Program-made: the position numbers and the translations under genes
Shown here: in pieces, positions 8,926 through 17,235 of the stretch
How positions within the stretch are numbered: the stretch's first letter is position 1
How the letters are laid out: each line of letters begins with the position of its first letter
The notes under the pieces: model-generated
The model's input: the letters and a program-made list of their open reading frames with translations, nothing else
Told to the model about the DNA's origin: nothing
Databases searched by the model: none
Source: Clostridia bacterium
Lineage (GTDB): Bacteria > Bacillota > Clostridia > Acetivibrionales > STF1-152
Reading direction: 5' to 3'
DNA: 39,786 nt
Assembly (NCBI GenBank): GCA_028280575.1
Contig: JANQLN010000095.1
Coordinates: 1-39,786, forward strand

Positions 8926-9483
8926 CTATACCTCCATTATTTCCTCTATCTTTTCTTGAACTACCTTGTCGACATTTTCAATAAACCTGTCTGTCAGCTC
9001 CTGTATATCTTTTTCTGCATCTCTTAAATCATCTTCTGTTATATCACTTGATTTTTCCATCTTTTTATAGCTATCTATTGCTTCTCTGCGTACTGACCTT
9101 ATGGCAACTTTTGATTCCTCACCGTCTTTTTTCACAACCTTTGTAAGTTCTTTCCTCCGCTCTTCGGTAAGTACGGGAAATACCAGCCTGATTACCTTGC
9201 CGTCATTGCTCGGGTTTATTCCAATATCAGACATTTGCAATGCCCTCTCAATGTCAGAAAGGACCTTCAGGTCCCAGGGCTGAATAACAATCATGCGGGC
9301 TTCGGGTACTGAAATATTGCCAAGCTGATTTATCGGAGTAGGTGCACCGTAGTAATCCACACTGATCTTGTCCAAAATTGAAGGGTTGGCCCTGCCAGCT
9401 CTCAGTCCTGCTAATTCGTGCTTAAGTGCACTTACCGTTTTCTTCATTTTTTCTTCAATAGACCTGTATTCACTGCTAGCCAT
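8926..9483 (-). CDS. frr: Ribosome recycling factor
   Basis: Releases ribosomes from mRNA after termination together with EF-G. Full length at 185 residues, the family norm. Recognisable stretches: LAGLRAGRANPSILDKISVD near the N-terminus, YYGAPTPINQLGNISVPEAR, IVIQPWDLKVL, and VKKDGEESKVAIRSVRREAI in the second long helix. A strong GGAGG precedes the ATG. It lies 106 bases after pyrH and 7 bases before the small PASTA-like gene. The pyrH-frr pairing is nearly universal in bacteria. Confidence 0.97.
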   Translation of the reverse strand: MASSEYRSIEEKMKKTVSALKHELAGLRAGRANPSILDKISVDYYGAPTPINQLGNISVPEARMIVIQPWDLKVLSDIERALQMSDIGINPSNDGKVIRLVFPVLTEERRKELTKVVKKDGEESKVAIRSVRREAIDSYKKMEKSSDITEDDLRDAEKDIQELTDRFIENVDKVVQEKIEEIMEV

Positions 9484-9589
9484 TCAATCTCCTCCTTTAT
9501 TGAGCATAGGTTCGTTAATTTTATTAACAATTATTACTACAGAGAAAAATTTTATCATGAATGCTTTAAGGTTTTTTTTCGCTGTAGCA

Positions 9590-10315
9590 TTATTCGCTGG
9601 TTTCAATATCTGCAACCATTGTACCAATTAATTCTCCATTTATTACTTTCAGCATATTTCCCCGCTCTCCTATGCGGAATACAACAATGGGTATATTGTT
9701 GTCCATACATAAAGACGCGGCTGTGGAATCCATTACTCTCAATCCCTTGTTTAATACATCTATGTATGACAGTTTAGCAAACTTTTTGGCGCCCGGGTTT
9801 TCAAATGGATCACTGTCATAGACTCCGTCAACCTTTGTTGCTTTCAATATCAAGTCTGCATCTATCTCAGCAGCTCTTAAAGCAGCCGTGGTGTCCGTAG
9901 TAAAATAAGGATTCCCTGTACCGCAGGCAAATATTACTATTCTTTTCTTTTCCAAGTGCCTCAATGCTTTCCTTCTTATATAAGGCTCAGCAATCTGCCT
10001 CATTTCGATTGCTGTCTGAACCCTTGTGGGTATTTCTTCCGCCTCAAGGGCATCCTGCAAAGCAAGGGAGTTGATAACTGTTGCCAGCATCCCCATGTGG
10101 TCTGCCGTTGTCCTGTCCATTCCTTTACCGCTCCTGCCCCGCCAGAAATTACCTCCGCCTACTACAATAGCAACTTCCACTCCTGCTTTATGAATTTCAC
10201 CAACCTCTTCGGAAATCCTGTTTATCGTATCTGTTTCTAGTCCGATGCCTTTATCCCCTGCCAGAGCTTCACCGCTTATTTTAAGTATTATCCTCTTGTA
10301 CTTAGGAGTGCCCAT
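9590..10315 (-). CDS. pyrH: Uridylate kinase (UMP kinase)
   Basis: Phosphorylates UMP to UDP; bacterial amino-acid-kinase fold, normally a hexamer. Motifs: [13 protein letters not shown] (phosphate-binding start), [18 protein letters not shown] and [18 protein letters not shown] (UMP site), [21 protein letters not shown] place the start at 10315 because family members begin a few residues before PKYKR; this gives 241 residues. An in-frame ATG at 10339 would add eight residues. Neither start has an ideal ribosome binding site (GGGG 10 bases before 10315; a weak GGAA before 10339). A strong terminator separates it from tsf upstream, so it needs its own promoter, which I could not fix. Confidence 0.95.
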   Translation of the reverse strand: MGTPKYKRIILKISGEALAGDKGIGLETDTINRISEEVGEIHKAGVEVAIVVGGGNFWRGRSGKGMDRTTADHMGMLATVINSLALQDALEAEEIPTRVQTAIEMRQIAEPYIRRKALRHLEKKRIVIFACGTGNPYFTTDTTAALRAAEIDADLILKATKVDGVYDSDPFENPGAKKFAKLSYIDVLNKGLRVMDSTAASLCMDNNIPIVVFRIGERGNMLKVINGELIGTMVADIETSE

Positions 10316-10422
10316 CAAATCCATACCCCACTTCTTCATTATATATTATTCCACAAAAAACATTTAAATCCTCTTTAAGGAAAGAACAAAATGCAGTTTT
10401 ATTTTTATAAGCCTTTCAAAAA

Positions 10423-10449
10423 GGGAACATATACAAAATATATGTTCCC
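10423..10449 (-). terminator. Strong rho-independent terminator after tsf
   Basis: A perfect 11-pair stem (GGGAACATATA with its complement) and five-base loop, followed on the minus strand by TTTTTG. It lies 18 bases after the tsf stop and would end the rpsB-tsf transcript before pyrH. Confidence 0.9.
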
Positions 10450-10466
10450 TATCCAAATACCAAATA

Positions 10467-11114
10467 TTATTTTCCCATTTGCTTCTTGACTTCCTCAGCA
10501 AAGTTTTCCTCTCTTTTTTCAAGACCTTCTCCCATTTCAAACCTCACAAACCTTCTAATGCTTATGTTTTCACCTATGGCAGCTATTTTTTCATTAACAA
10601 GGTCCTTTACGGTTTTGTCAGGGTCCTTTATAAAGGGCTGTTCAAGCAGGCATACTTCCTTTATGTACTTTTTAATCCTGCCCTCAACCATTTTATCAAC
10701 AACTTTTTCAGGCTTGCCTTCATTAAGCGCCTGCGCTCTAAGTATTGATCTTTCACTCTCCAAAACTTCGTCGGGTACTTCCCGGTCTGAAACATATCTG
10801 GGATTACTTGCCGCAACCTGCATGGCTATATCCTTTACAAAAGCCTTGAATTTTTCATTTTTTGCTGCAAAGTCAGTTTCAATATTAACTTCAACAAGTA
10901 CTCCTATCCTTCCATTTCCATGAATATAAGAATCTACAATACCTTCCGCTGCAATTCTTCCGGATTTTTTTGCAGCCGCGGCAAGTCCTTTTTTCCTTAG
11001 CAATTCAATAGCCTTATCCATATTTCCATCCACTTCAACAAGCGCTTTTTTACAGTTCATCATTCCCGCACCTGTTTTTTCACGCAGTTCCTTTACCAAA
11101 CCAGCATTAACCAT
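10467..11114 (-). CDS. tsf: Elongation factor Ts
   Basis: Guanine-nucleotide exchange factor for EF-Tu. The N-terminal UBA-like domain reads [20 protein letters not shown], with the canonical TGAGMMDCKKAL-type motif. The core contains [20 protein letters not shown]. At 215 residues this is the short form lacking most of the second core subdomain, as in many Clostridia, compared with about 290 in Bacillus. A GGAGG precedes the ATG. It follows rpsB by 87 bases and is followed by a strong terminator. Confidence 0.97.
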   Translation of the reverse strand: MVNAGLVKELREKTGAGMMNCKKALVEVDGNMDKAIELLRKKGLAAAAKKSGRIAAEGIVDSYIHGNGRIGVLVEVNIETDFAAKNEKFKAFVKDIAMQVAASNPRYVSDREVPDEVLESERSILRAQALNEGKPEKVVDKMVEGRIKKYIKEVCLLEQPFIKDPDKTVKDLVNEKIAAIGENISIRRFVRFEMGEGLEKREENFAEEVKKQMGK

Positions 11115-11201
11115 TGCAACGCCTCCAAACTATTTATATTAACCTCTTCCATTCAAAAGCCAAAATCCTTTACAGTAATTAAGTGCCATACCCACTTTAT
11201 G

Positions 11202-12086
11202 TCACTCGCTCTTTTCTTCCTCTGAGGCAACAGCCTCTTCAGGTGCTATTGAAGCTTCCTCAACTTTTTCAGCAATTGCTTCAAGCTCTTCTACCCTTAC
11301 TTCCTCTTTTATTTCTTCCTTTTGTTCTTCTTCTGTTTTTTCGGCTTCCTCCACGGCTGTCTCTTCCTGCTCCGGTTCATCTTGAGAAATGTCTTCATCC
11401 TGTTCGCCCTGTTTACCTTCCAAAACAGCATCTGCTATCTTTGAAGCAATAAGCTTTACTGCTCTGATCGCATCGTCATTACCCGGTATTACATAATCAA
11501 CTTCATCCGGGTCACAATTAGTATCAACTATAGCAACAATAGGTATTCCCAATTTTTTTGCCTCAAGAACTGCTATTCTTTCCTTCCTGGGGTCTACGAT
11601 GAATATGGCCGCAGGAACCCTGTTCATATCTTTTATGCCGCCAAGATTCTTTTCCAGTTTTTCCATTTCGGCTCTGTGCTTCATAACTTCCTTTTTGGGT
11701 AAAACATCAAACAAGCCGTTATTTTCCATATCAACAAGCTTATTGAGCCTCTCAATCCTTTTACGGATTGTTTTATAATTTGTGAGCATTCCACCCAGCC
11801 ATCTCTGGTTAACAAAATACTCCCCACATCTTTCGGCTTCTTCTTTAATGGAATCCTGGGCCTGCTTTTTTGTTCCCACAAAAAGAATATTCTCACCATT
11901 CATGGCAAGCTCTCTTATAAAGAAGTATGCATCTTCAATTTTTTTCACTGTTTTTTGCAAATCAATAATATAGATGCCGTTTCTTTCAGTAAAAATAAAT
12001 TCCGCCATTTTGGGATTCCATCTCCTTGTCTGATGCCCAAAATGCACGCCTGCTTCAAGAAGCTGTTTCATTGTAATTACCGACAT
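11202..12086 (-). CDS. rpsB: Ribosomal protein S2 with acidic C-terminal extension
   Basis: Small-subunit protein S2, first gene of rpsB-tsf. The core is typical: [87 protein letters not shown]. After about residue 226 there is an unusual tail of nearly 70 residues, very rich in glutamate (for example [19 protein letters not shown]), compared with about 246 residues total in Bacillus. The ATG at 12086 matches the conserved start MSVITMKQ and lies 11 bases from GGAGG; an in-frame TTG at 12092 lies 5 bases from the same GGAGG and may also be used. Confidence 0.95.
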   Translation of the reverse strand: MSVITMKQLLEAGVHFGHQTRRWNPKMAEFIFTERNGIYIIDLQKTVKKIEDAYFFIRELAMNGENILFVGTKKQAQDSIKEEAERCGEYFVNQRWLGGMLTNYKTIRKRIERLNKLVDMENNGLFDVLPKKEVMKHRAEMEKLEKNLGGIKDMNRVPAAIFIVDPRKERIAVLEAKKLGIPIVAIVDTNCDPDEVDYVIPGNDDAIRAVKLIASKIADAVLEGKQGEQDEDISQDEPEQEETAVEEAEKTEEEQKEEIKEEVRVEELEAIAEKVEEASIAPEEAVASEEEKSE

Positions 12087-12207
12087 ATCCAATCAATCCT
12101 CCAATAGTTTTATACCTCCACAACACTCATCTTTTGCAAGCAACCCAAAAAGAAATTTAGGCACTCACCCGCAAATCATGTCATGTGTGTACTTTTTTCC
12201 GCTATGT

Positions 12208-12236
12208 AGTATAACACAAGGCGTGTTATTTATCAA
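12208..12236 (-). promoter_or_regulatory. Sigma-A type promoter of rpsB-tsf
   Basis: Minus-strand -35 TTGATA (12236-12231), a 17-base spacer and -10 TATACT (12213-12208). The predicted start near 12201 gives a leader of about 115 bases. The leader carries two GGAGG stretches ahead of rpsB, which would suit autogenous control by S2, but no specific fold was established. Confidence 0.8.
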
Positions 12237-12262
12237 TACTGTTTTTTTAAAAATTATTTTAC

Positions 12263-12291
12263 TTGTTAATATTCTGCATCTTGTTTATAAT
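12263..12291 (+). promoter_or_regulatory. Sigma-A type promoter of the YtvI-like gene
   Basis: TTGTTA (12263-12268), 17-base spacer, TATAAT (12286-12291), about 38 bases before the chosen ATG at 12329. It is divergent from the rpsB promoter 27 bases away. For a sporulation gene a mother-cell sigma promoter would have been expected, so this could point to vegetative expression. Confidence 0.7.
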
Positions 12292-12328
12292 TATTCTATA
12301 TAGAAGCATTTTACAAATGGAGGGTTTC

Positions 12329-13450
12329 ATGTTTGACAGACTGAACTTTAACGGAAGTGTCATAGTAAAAAAAATAATATTATCCGCTGTGTTTTTACTT
12401 ATGGTTTTTGTTTTTTATAAACTGGCCTATTTCGTAGCTCCCTTTATTATTGCGCTTATTCTGGCCTCTCTTATGGAACCGCTTATAGGTCTTATGATTA
12501 ACAGGATAAACATTTCAAGAAAACTAGCCGCTATATTTTCCCTTATTATTTTTATAGGGGGTCTTGGTACGCTTTTGGCCCTTTTAATTTCCACGCTTAT
12601 AAGAGAATTTATTTCATTTACCAAAGCTCTTCCAAAGTATTATGCGCAAATAGAAGAAACCATAGATTCCATAATAGCCAAGGGGACCGATATATATATG
12701 TGGCTGCCCGATGAAATTACGGATAATATAGGCAGCTTTATTTCCAATTTATCCAGCAAGCTGCTTGATATTTTGAATTCAATTTTCACCGGAGCTTTAG
12801 AAACGGCAGTTTCTCTTCCGGAAGCGCTTGTTTTTCTTATAGCAACCATACTTGCCACATATTTTATGACAAGCGACAGGGATAAAATACTGGATTTTTT
12901 CATAAAACAGCTTCCCCGCCCGTGGATAAAAACCATAACTACCTTAAGACAGGAAACCTTTTCCGCTCTTTTCGGATATATAAAAGCACAGCTGATATTG
13001 ATGTCCATAACATTTGCAGAGTTATTTATAGGCTTTAATATATTGCGTATAAAATATGCACTTCCACTTGCTTTTATAATCAGTATAATAGATGCCTTTC
13101 CCATTTTGGGTACAGGTACGGTGATTATTCCGTGGGCTTTATACAGCTTTATTACGGCAGACTTCAGACTTGGAGTTTCCCTGGTTATTATTTATGCAAT
13201 AGTCACAATCGTAAGGCAGATGATTGAACCCAAAATCCTTGGAGCCCAAATAGGAGTATACCCGCTGCTCACCCTTGCAGGAATTTATGTGGGACTTAAA
13301 ATATTTGGATTACCGGGCCTTATATTGGGACCGATAACTGTTCTCCTTCTCAAGCACTTCCTATCATGTGTTATGGAAGACGGGGAATTAAAAAAGGCCC
13401 TTGCCATATCCAGAAAAATACCTGCCAGGAAAAACAATCCCAAATCCTGA
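12329..13450 (+). CDS. ytvI: AI-2E family permease, YtvI-like sporulation membrane protein
   Basis: A 373-residue membrane protein of the AI-2E/PerM exporter family. It has paired N-terminal membrane helices, a long amphipathic central stretch (about residues 90-170) and a cluster of C-terminal helices. The C-terminal core contains IIDAFPILGTGTVIIPWA and RQMIEPKILGAQIGVYPLLT, which fits the YtvI sporulation subfamily better than the TqsA type. The start is at 12329 because GGAGG lies 5 bases upstream; an upstream in-frame ATG at 12263 falls on the promoter. The gene converges on the MutS-like gene with only 17 bases between stops and no visible terminator. The transported substrate is unknown. 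Confidence 0.85.
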   Translation: MFDRLNFNGSVIVKKIILSAVFLLMVFVFYKLAYFVAPFIIALILASLMEPLIGLMINRINISRKLAAIFSLIIFIGGLGTLLALLISTLIREFISFTKALPKYYAQIEETIDSIIAKGTDIYMWLPDEITDNIGSFISNLSSKLLDILNSIFTGALETAVSLPEALVFLIATILATYFMTSDRDKILDFFIKQLPRPWIKTITTLRQETFSALFGYIKAQLILMSITFAELFIGFNILRIKYALPLAFIISIIDAFPILGTGTVIIPWALYSFITADFRLGVSLVIIYAIVTIVRQMIEPKILGAQIGVYPLLTLAGIYVGLKIFGLPGLILGPITVLLLKHFLSCVMEDGELKKALAISRKIPARKNNPKS

Positions 13451-13467
13451 TTTATAAATGGCTTTGT

Positions 13468-15144
13468 TCACTTCCATAATCCCGTATCCATAAACTTTTG
13501 TGCCCTGTTGGTCGCACTTTTTACAACAAAGTCAGGATATCCCATAATGTCCAGGAGCTTAATTGCATTCCTGGTATTGGACTTGCCTTCATATAATTTA
13601 TAATCAAAAACTATATCATCGCCTTTAAAGCTCTCCTGGAAATGATAATTAGCATATTTGGCGCCCAGTATTGAGGATAGCTCAAGATCATGTGTTGCAG
13701 CCATGCATACAAGCCTTTCGTCGGCCATACGGTTTAATATCTCAGAAGATGCGGCAATTCTTTCAATGGTATTTGTGCCTCTTAGAACCTCATCTATAAT
13801 ACAAAGTATGGGAAGCTCATTATCCGTCATATCCAGAATGCGTTTTAAGGATTTTATCTCTGTTATATAATAGCTTTCCCCATCCTTTATACTGTCTTTT
13901 AGGGCCATGGAGCTGTAAAGTATAAATAGGGCGGACTTGTATTCCCTGGCAAGACAGGTAACAACAGTCTGTGCCAGCAGAGCATTAATTGCCATTGTTT
14001 TAAGAAAGGTAGATTTTCCCGAAGCATTGGACCCTGTCAAAAGAACAGGCTTGTCCATATGAATGGTATTTGCTACCGGCTTTTTAAGAAGCGGGTGGTA
14101 TGCATCCACAGCCGTAATTCCACAAGACAGCTTTTCCTTCTTTCTTATCATCGGCACACAATAGTAAAGAACACTCCTGCGGAAGGAAGCAGCAGATATA
14201 TAACTGTCAATCAATCCAACTATTTTGTATATTTCAAGGAGCTCGGATTTAAATTTGGATACCATGTTAAATGACTTTTCAAATGAAATTATTTCCACAA
14301 GGAACATAACTTTCGGATACTCAACAAGCGGGTCATTTGTTATATACAATAGATTGACCGATTTCCTATCCAGGGAACCGACCTTCTTAAGATATTTATC
14401 AAGGTCTTTTTTATATTGGCCCAGCTTACCGTCCATAATTTTTGACATTTTCCGCGCACATCGTATTATACCTACAAGGTAGCTAAGCATTTCCAGGTCC
14501 TTTTCAATTACTTTTTTTCTGCTATAGCATACCGTCATATTAATTATCATAAATATGGGGAGCATTAATATAAATTCCATATATCCCATAAAAAATAATA
14601 AAATGGCCAAAGCGGGCATTAAGGCAAGAATAATATACCCGGCACTTCCCTTAAGGTCGACAAGCCCATCATTAAAAAGATAATCGGGTACATGGGAGTC
14701 CCTTTTCTTACCCAGCTCGCTCATAATCATCTGCAGCCTTATTCTCAATTTTTCATTTTTCCCCAGGGCCGTTATCATTCCATCTCTTTCATATATACCG
14801 TCCTCGTCAAAAGAAGGTTCTCTAAGCATAGAGTATAGACACTCTTCACCTGCAGACGTACAGGTGGAATTTATTATCTTATATACCCCGTCCATATCCA
14901 GGTCATTCCAGGTTATGTCATCAATATATTCCCCTTTGTCAAGTGCCTGCTTCCTATTACCGAAATATCCGGAGATAAGCGTCATATCCTGCTCTCTGTA
15001 TTTTACATTGGGAACCATGCCCCATTTTTTTCTTATTTCGTTTTCCATTTTTTTTCTTTTGTTTCTTTTGCTTATAAACTTAATAACAGCTATTATAACA
15101 ACAGCCGCCAAAAACAATGACATGTACCATAAAACATTTTGCAT
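13468..15144 (-). CDS. Membrane-anchored MutS-family ATPase
   Basis: A 558-residue protein with the MutS C-terminal ATPase but no N-terminal mismatch-recognition domain. Membrane segments are at about residues 5-22 (WYMSLFLAAVVIIAVIKF) and 170-208 (AGYIILALMPALAILLFFMG and following). Walker A is LLTGSNASGKSTFLKT near residue 370, Walker B ILCIIDEVLRGTNTIERIA near 445, and the switch MAATHDLELS near 475. The family is widespread in Firmicutes and usually annotated as a MutS-related or DNA mismatch repair protein. The membrane anchors and missing clamp make canonical mismatch repair unlikely. GGAGG precedes the ATG. It is transcribed alone from the promoter at 15170-15198. Confidence 0.88.
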   Translation of the reverse strand: MQNVLWYMSLFLAAVVIIAVIKFISKRNKRKKMENEIRKKWGMVPNVKYREQDMTLISGYFGNRKQALDKGEYIDDITWNDLDMDGVYKIINSTCTSAGEECLYSMLREPSFDEDGIYERDGMITALGKNEKLRIRLQMIMSELGKKRDSHVPDYLFNDGLVDLKGSAGYIILALMPALAILLFFMGYMEFILMLPIFMIINMTVCYSRKKVIEKDLEMLSYLVGIIRCARKMSKIMDGKLGQYKKDLDKYLKKVGSLDRKSVNLLYITNDPLVEYPKVMFLVEIISFEKSFNMVSKFKSELLEIYKIVGLIDSYISAASFRRSVLYYCVPMIRKKEKLSCGITAVDAYHPLLKKPVANTIHMDKPVLLTGSNASGKSTFLKTMAINALLAQTVVTCLAREYKSALFILYSSMALKDSIKDGESYYITEIKSLKRILDMTDNELPILCIIDEVLRGTNTIERIAASSEILNRMADERLVCMAATHDLELSSILGAKYANYHFQESFKGDDIVFDYKLYEGKSNTRNAIKLLDIMGYPDFVVKSATNRAQKFMDTGLWK

Positions 15145-15169
15145 TGCAAAGCCTCCGTTTCTCTGCCTA

Positions 15170-15198
15170 ATTATACCTTAATAGCAGGTGCCCTGCAA
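15170..15198 (-). promoter_or_regulatory. Promoter of the MutS-like gene
   Basis: Minus-strand TTGCAG (15198-15193), 17-base spacer, TATAAT (15175-15170). A 13-base dyad GCAGG-N3-CCTGC (15184-15196) covers the -35 and part of the spacer and could be an operator. The leader would be only about 20 bases. Confidence 0.7.
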
Positions 15199-15372
15199 TC
15201 CTCAATTTTTAACATGCTATTATATGTTCAAGGTTTATTAGCTCAACTTTTTCATCTGTATAAGCATATTGTACGAGAGCAACGGAGAAACCTGATTTAG
15301 AAAATATGATATTTTTTTCTGGATTGAATGATGAAAGCAGCTTGGCTATGGGGAAACCCAAATTAATAAATA

Positions 15373-15402
15373 TTGACAAGGCAGGAGTAAATACTGTACA
15401 AT
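15373..15402 (+). promoter_or_regulatory. Promoter of tetR-amidohydrolase
   Basis: A consensus -35 TTGACA (15373-15378), an 18-base spacer and TACAAT (15397-15402). The operator palindrome at 15402-15433 begins on the last base of the -10 box and covers the start site. Confidence 0.8.
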
Positions 15403-15433
15403 ATGACTATCAGTCATATGACTGATAGTCATA
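15402..15433 (+). promoter_or_regulatory. Nested palindromic operator, probably for the adjacent TetR regulator
   Basis: A perfect 32-base palindrome; its left half is TATGACTATCAGTCAT and the right half is the exact complement. Each half contains its own dyad TGACT-N3-AGTCA, so the site has two-level symmetry, as expected for two repressor dimers binding side by side. It covers the transcription start and ends one base before the AAGGAGGTG ribosome binding site of tetR. Inferred to be the autoregulatory site of the tetR gene that follows. Confidence 0.85.
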
Positions 15434-15451
15434 AGGAGGTGGAAAAATTTT

Positions 15452-16069
15452 ATGCCAAAGCAAACTTTTTTTAATCTGCAAAAACAAAAACAGGATGCCA
15501 TACTTGATGCTGCAATGGATGAATTTGCAAGCTTCCCCTATGATAAAGCAACCATTGATAATATTGTAAAGAAGGCAGGCATACCTAAAGGGAGCTTTTA
15601 CCAGTACTTTTCGAACAAAGAAGATGTTTACAGGTACCTGTTTGAAATCATAAGCCGGGAAAAAACAAAAAAGCTTGAATTATATCTTTTAAAGCTGGGT
15701 GAAACCAGTTTTTCCGAATTCATTCGCAGGTTTTATTTTGAAGGCATTGATTTCAATTTTAAAGATTCATCATATATGAATTTAAGAGAAAAGTTTTTTA
15801 ATAATTGCTCAAAAGAATTAAGGGATGAAATTTTGGAATTTCTCATACAGGATAGTAACCGGCTGTTTGAAGTAGTTGTTGATTATTATATAAGCAAGGG
15901 TGAATTAAAAGAAGGTTTAAACATCCGTCTTGTATCTGAGATGCTGACTAACCTTACAATTTTATTCGGCAAACAGCTGCGCAACAAACCCGGAATATCC
16001 AGGGAACATATCATGGATACCATTGAAGAAATGATATGTATTATTGAAACGGGAATCAAAAGGAGTTGA
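15452..16069 (+). CDS. TetR/AcrR family transcriptional regulator
   Basis: A 205-residue repressor. The N-terminal DNA-binding domain shows the TetR pattern: ILDAAMDEFASFPYDKATID, then the recognition helix region GIPKGSFYQYFSNKEDVYRY near residues 45-64. The C-terminal two-thirds is helical and variable, as expected for a ligand-binding dimer domain. A near-perfect AAGGAGGTG lies before the ATG. The 32-base palindrome just upstream suggests autoregulation. The gene is followed at once by an amidohydrolase, with the ribosome binding site of that gene overlapping this gene's stop, so the two form one transcript. The inducer is unknown. Confidence 0.93.
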   Translation: MPKQTFFNLQKQKQDAILDAAMDEFASFPYDKATIDNIVKKAGIPKGSFYQYFSNKEDVYRYLFEIISREKTKKLELYLLKLGETSFSEFIRRFYFEGIDFNFKDSSYMNLREKFFNNCSKELRDEILEFLIQDSNRLFEVVVDYYISKGELKEGLNIRLVSEMLTNLTILFGKQLRNKPGISREHIMDTIEEMICIIETGIKRS

Positions 16070-16074
16070 TTTTT

Positions 16075-17118
16075 ATGTATAGCTCATATGAAGATTTTGT
16101 CAAAAGTGAAAAATATCTAAAGTTAAATGAAATTGGCGAACTGGTTGTTGACTATCCGGAAAAGCTTAGAATCATCGACTTTCACAGCCATTTATCAAAC
16201 TTGCTTCCAGGCAAACAGAAAGATCCGGAAAAAAAAGGAGCCCCAATAAAATATCCTACAGTTCCGCCGGTAGAAGCACTGGACTTGAAAGAACCCTATT
16301 GGACGGACATGGATTATCTTAAGAGAAAGTATACCGGCTTTGCTTCTGTTATAAGGTTTAGTATGGAAGGCATTAAGATATTCAATGACATGGTTAATGG
16401 GGGTACTTTTGATAACTGTATTTCTTCCCAGGACAACAACATGATCCAAAAGAGTGTCATACTGCCTATCAGTACAGTAAAATCGGACCAGTCAATGAAT
16501 TCATTAAAAGCGGCAAAGCAATATCCGGACAGGCTTATACCGTTCTGCTCCGTACATCCGCTTGATCCTGATAAAAACAATAAAATACATGAATATAAGA
16601 AATCGGGCGCTAAAGGTTTCAAGCTAAAGATTACCGATATTGAAATGAAGAACAAGTATGATACTGTCATAGATTTGCTCAAGAGCTGCCATGACGCAAA
16701 GCTCCCGGTATTGTTCCATACCGGTACGGTTCTGGAAACGGAAGGCGGGAAAATATCTGCAACAATGAACAAGCTGCTGAAATCGACAAGAACCGAATTA
16801 TATGGTGAATTGCTGGCAAAGCTGCCTCACGATCTGACATTTGTTTTCGGGCATAGTGGGATGCAGGAATATAAGCTGGTAGCCGAATATATGAAAAAAC
16901 ATCCTTCAGCTTATACGGAGATATCCACCCAGTCGGAAGGAAGCATCCGGTATTTGATTAATGAGGTCGGCTCTGAAAGAATACTGTTCGGTTCCGATTG
17001 GCCGGCTCTGCCGCAAGCAATAACTCTATCGAGGGTTTTGCTGGCAACAGAAAATGATCCTAAGGCAAGGGAGAACATACTCTGTAAAAACGCTGAGAGA
17101 ATTCTTGGCAACGGATAA
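16075..17118 (+). CDS. Amidohydrolase_2 family metal-dependent hydrolase
   Basis: A 347-residue TIM-barrel hydrolase. Metal-binding HxH is in IIDFHSHL (residues 37 and 39); further conserved pieces are SVHPLDPD, GAKGFKLKI, LFHTGTV, FGHSGMQEY and the late aspartate in ILFGSDWPAL. This pattern fits the amidohydrolase_2 group, which includes decarboxylases of the ACMSD/gamma-resorcylate type and various lactonases and hydrolases. The substrate cannot be told. The start is the ATG at 16075, 9 bases after AAGGAG. It is the only target gene visible downstream of tetR, so the regulator probably senses its substrate or product. No terminator with a T-run is seen after it. Confidence 0.88.
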   Translation: MYSSYEDFVKSEKYLKLNEIGELVVDYPEKLRIIDFHSHLSNLLPGKQKDPEKKGAPIKYPTVPPVEALDLKEPYWTDMDYLKRKYTGFASVIRFSMEGIKIFNDMVNGGTFDNCISSQDNNMIQKSVILPISTVKSDQSMNSLKAAKQYPDRLIPFCSVHPLDPDKNNKIHEYKKSGAKGFKLKITDIEMKNKYDTVIDLLKSCHDAKLPVLFHTGTVLETEGGKISATMNKLLKSTRTELYGELLAKLPHDLTFVFGHSGMQEYKLVAEYMKKHPSAYTEISTQSEGSIRYLINEVGSERILFGSDWPALPQAITLSRVLLATENDPKARENILCKNAERILGNG

Positions 17119-17160
17119 AACGGGTTTGCCCCCGCAAGAAATTAATTCTAAAAATCAGTG

Positions 17161-17226
17161 CCCTTTTGAAAAACGTATAAAAACATCCAATAAATAAACA
17201 ATAATTATACTATGTTTTTCAAAGGG
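17161..17226 (+). repeat. Inverted repeat in front of the ger operon
   Basis: CCCTTTTGAAAAAC (17161-17174) and GTTTTTCAAAGGG (17214-17226) are inverted copies with one unpaired T, 39 bases apart. The loop is AT-rich and contains TATACTA (17206-17212), which resembles a forespore sigma-G -10 element (CATACTA), but no matching -35 was found at the right distance. The right arm overlaps the ribosome binding region of gerKB. Confidence 0.55.
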
Positions 17227-17235
17227 TGCATTTGA

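Noticed and set aside
10338-10366. A promoter for pyrH with -10 TATAAT at 10343-10338.
   Set aside because: The hexamer at the -35 position (TAAATG) does not match; a promoter is needed after the tsf terminator but cannot be placed.
15249-15426. An open stretch upstream of tetR reading KPDLENMIFFSGLNDESS and onward.
   Set aside because: It overlaps the tetR promoter and operator, has no start with a ribosome binding site, and resembles no family; chance or an old remnant.
17129-17145. A GC-rich stretch after the amidohydrolase gene that might be a terminator.
   Set aside because: Only three to four pairs can form and no T-run follows.
17174-17212. A sigma-G promoter for the ger operon (GTATA with TATACTA).
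   Set aside because: The two elements are 26 bases apart, not 17-18, so only the -10 part is credible.
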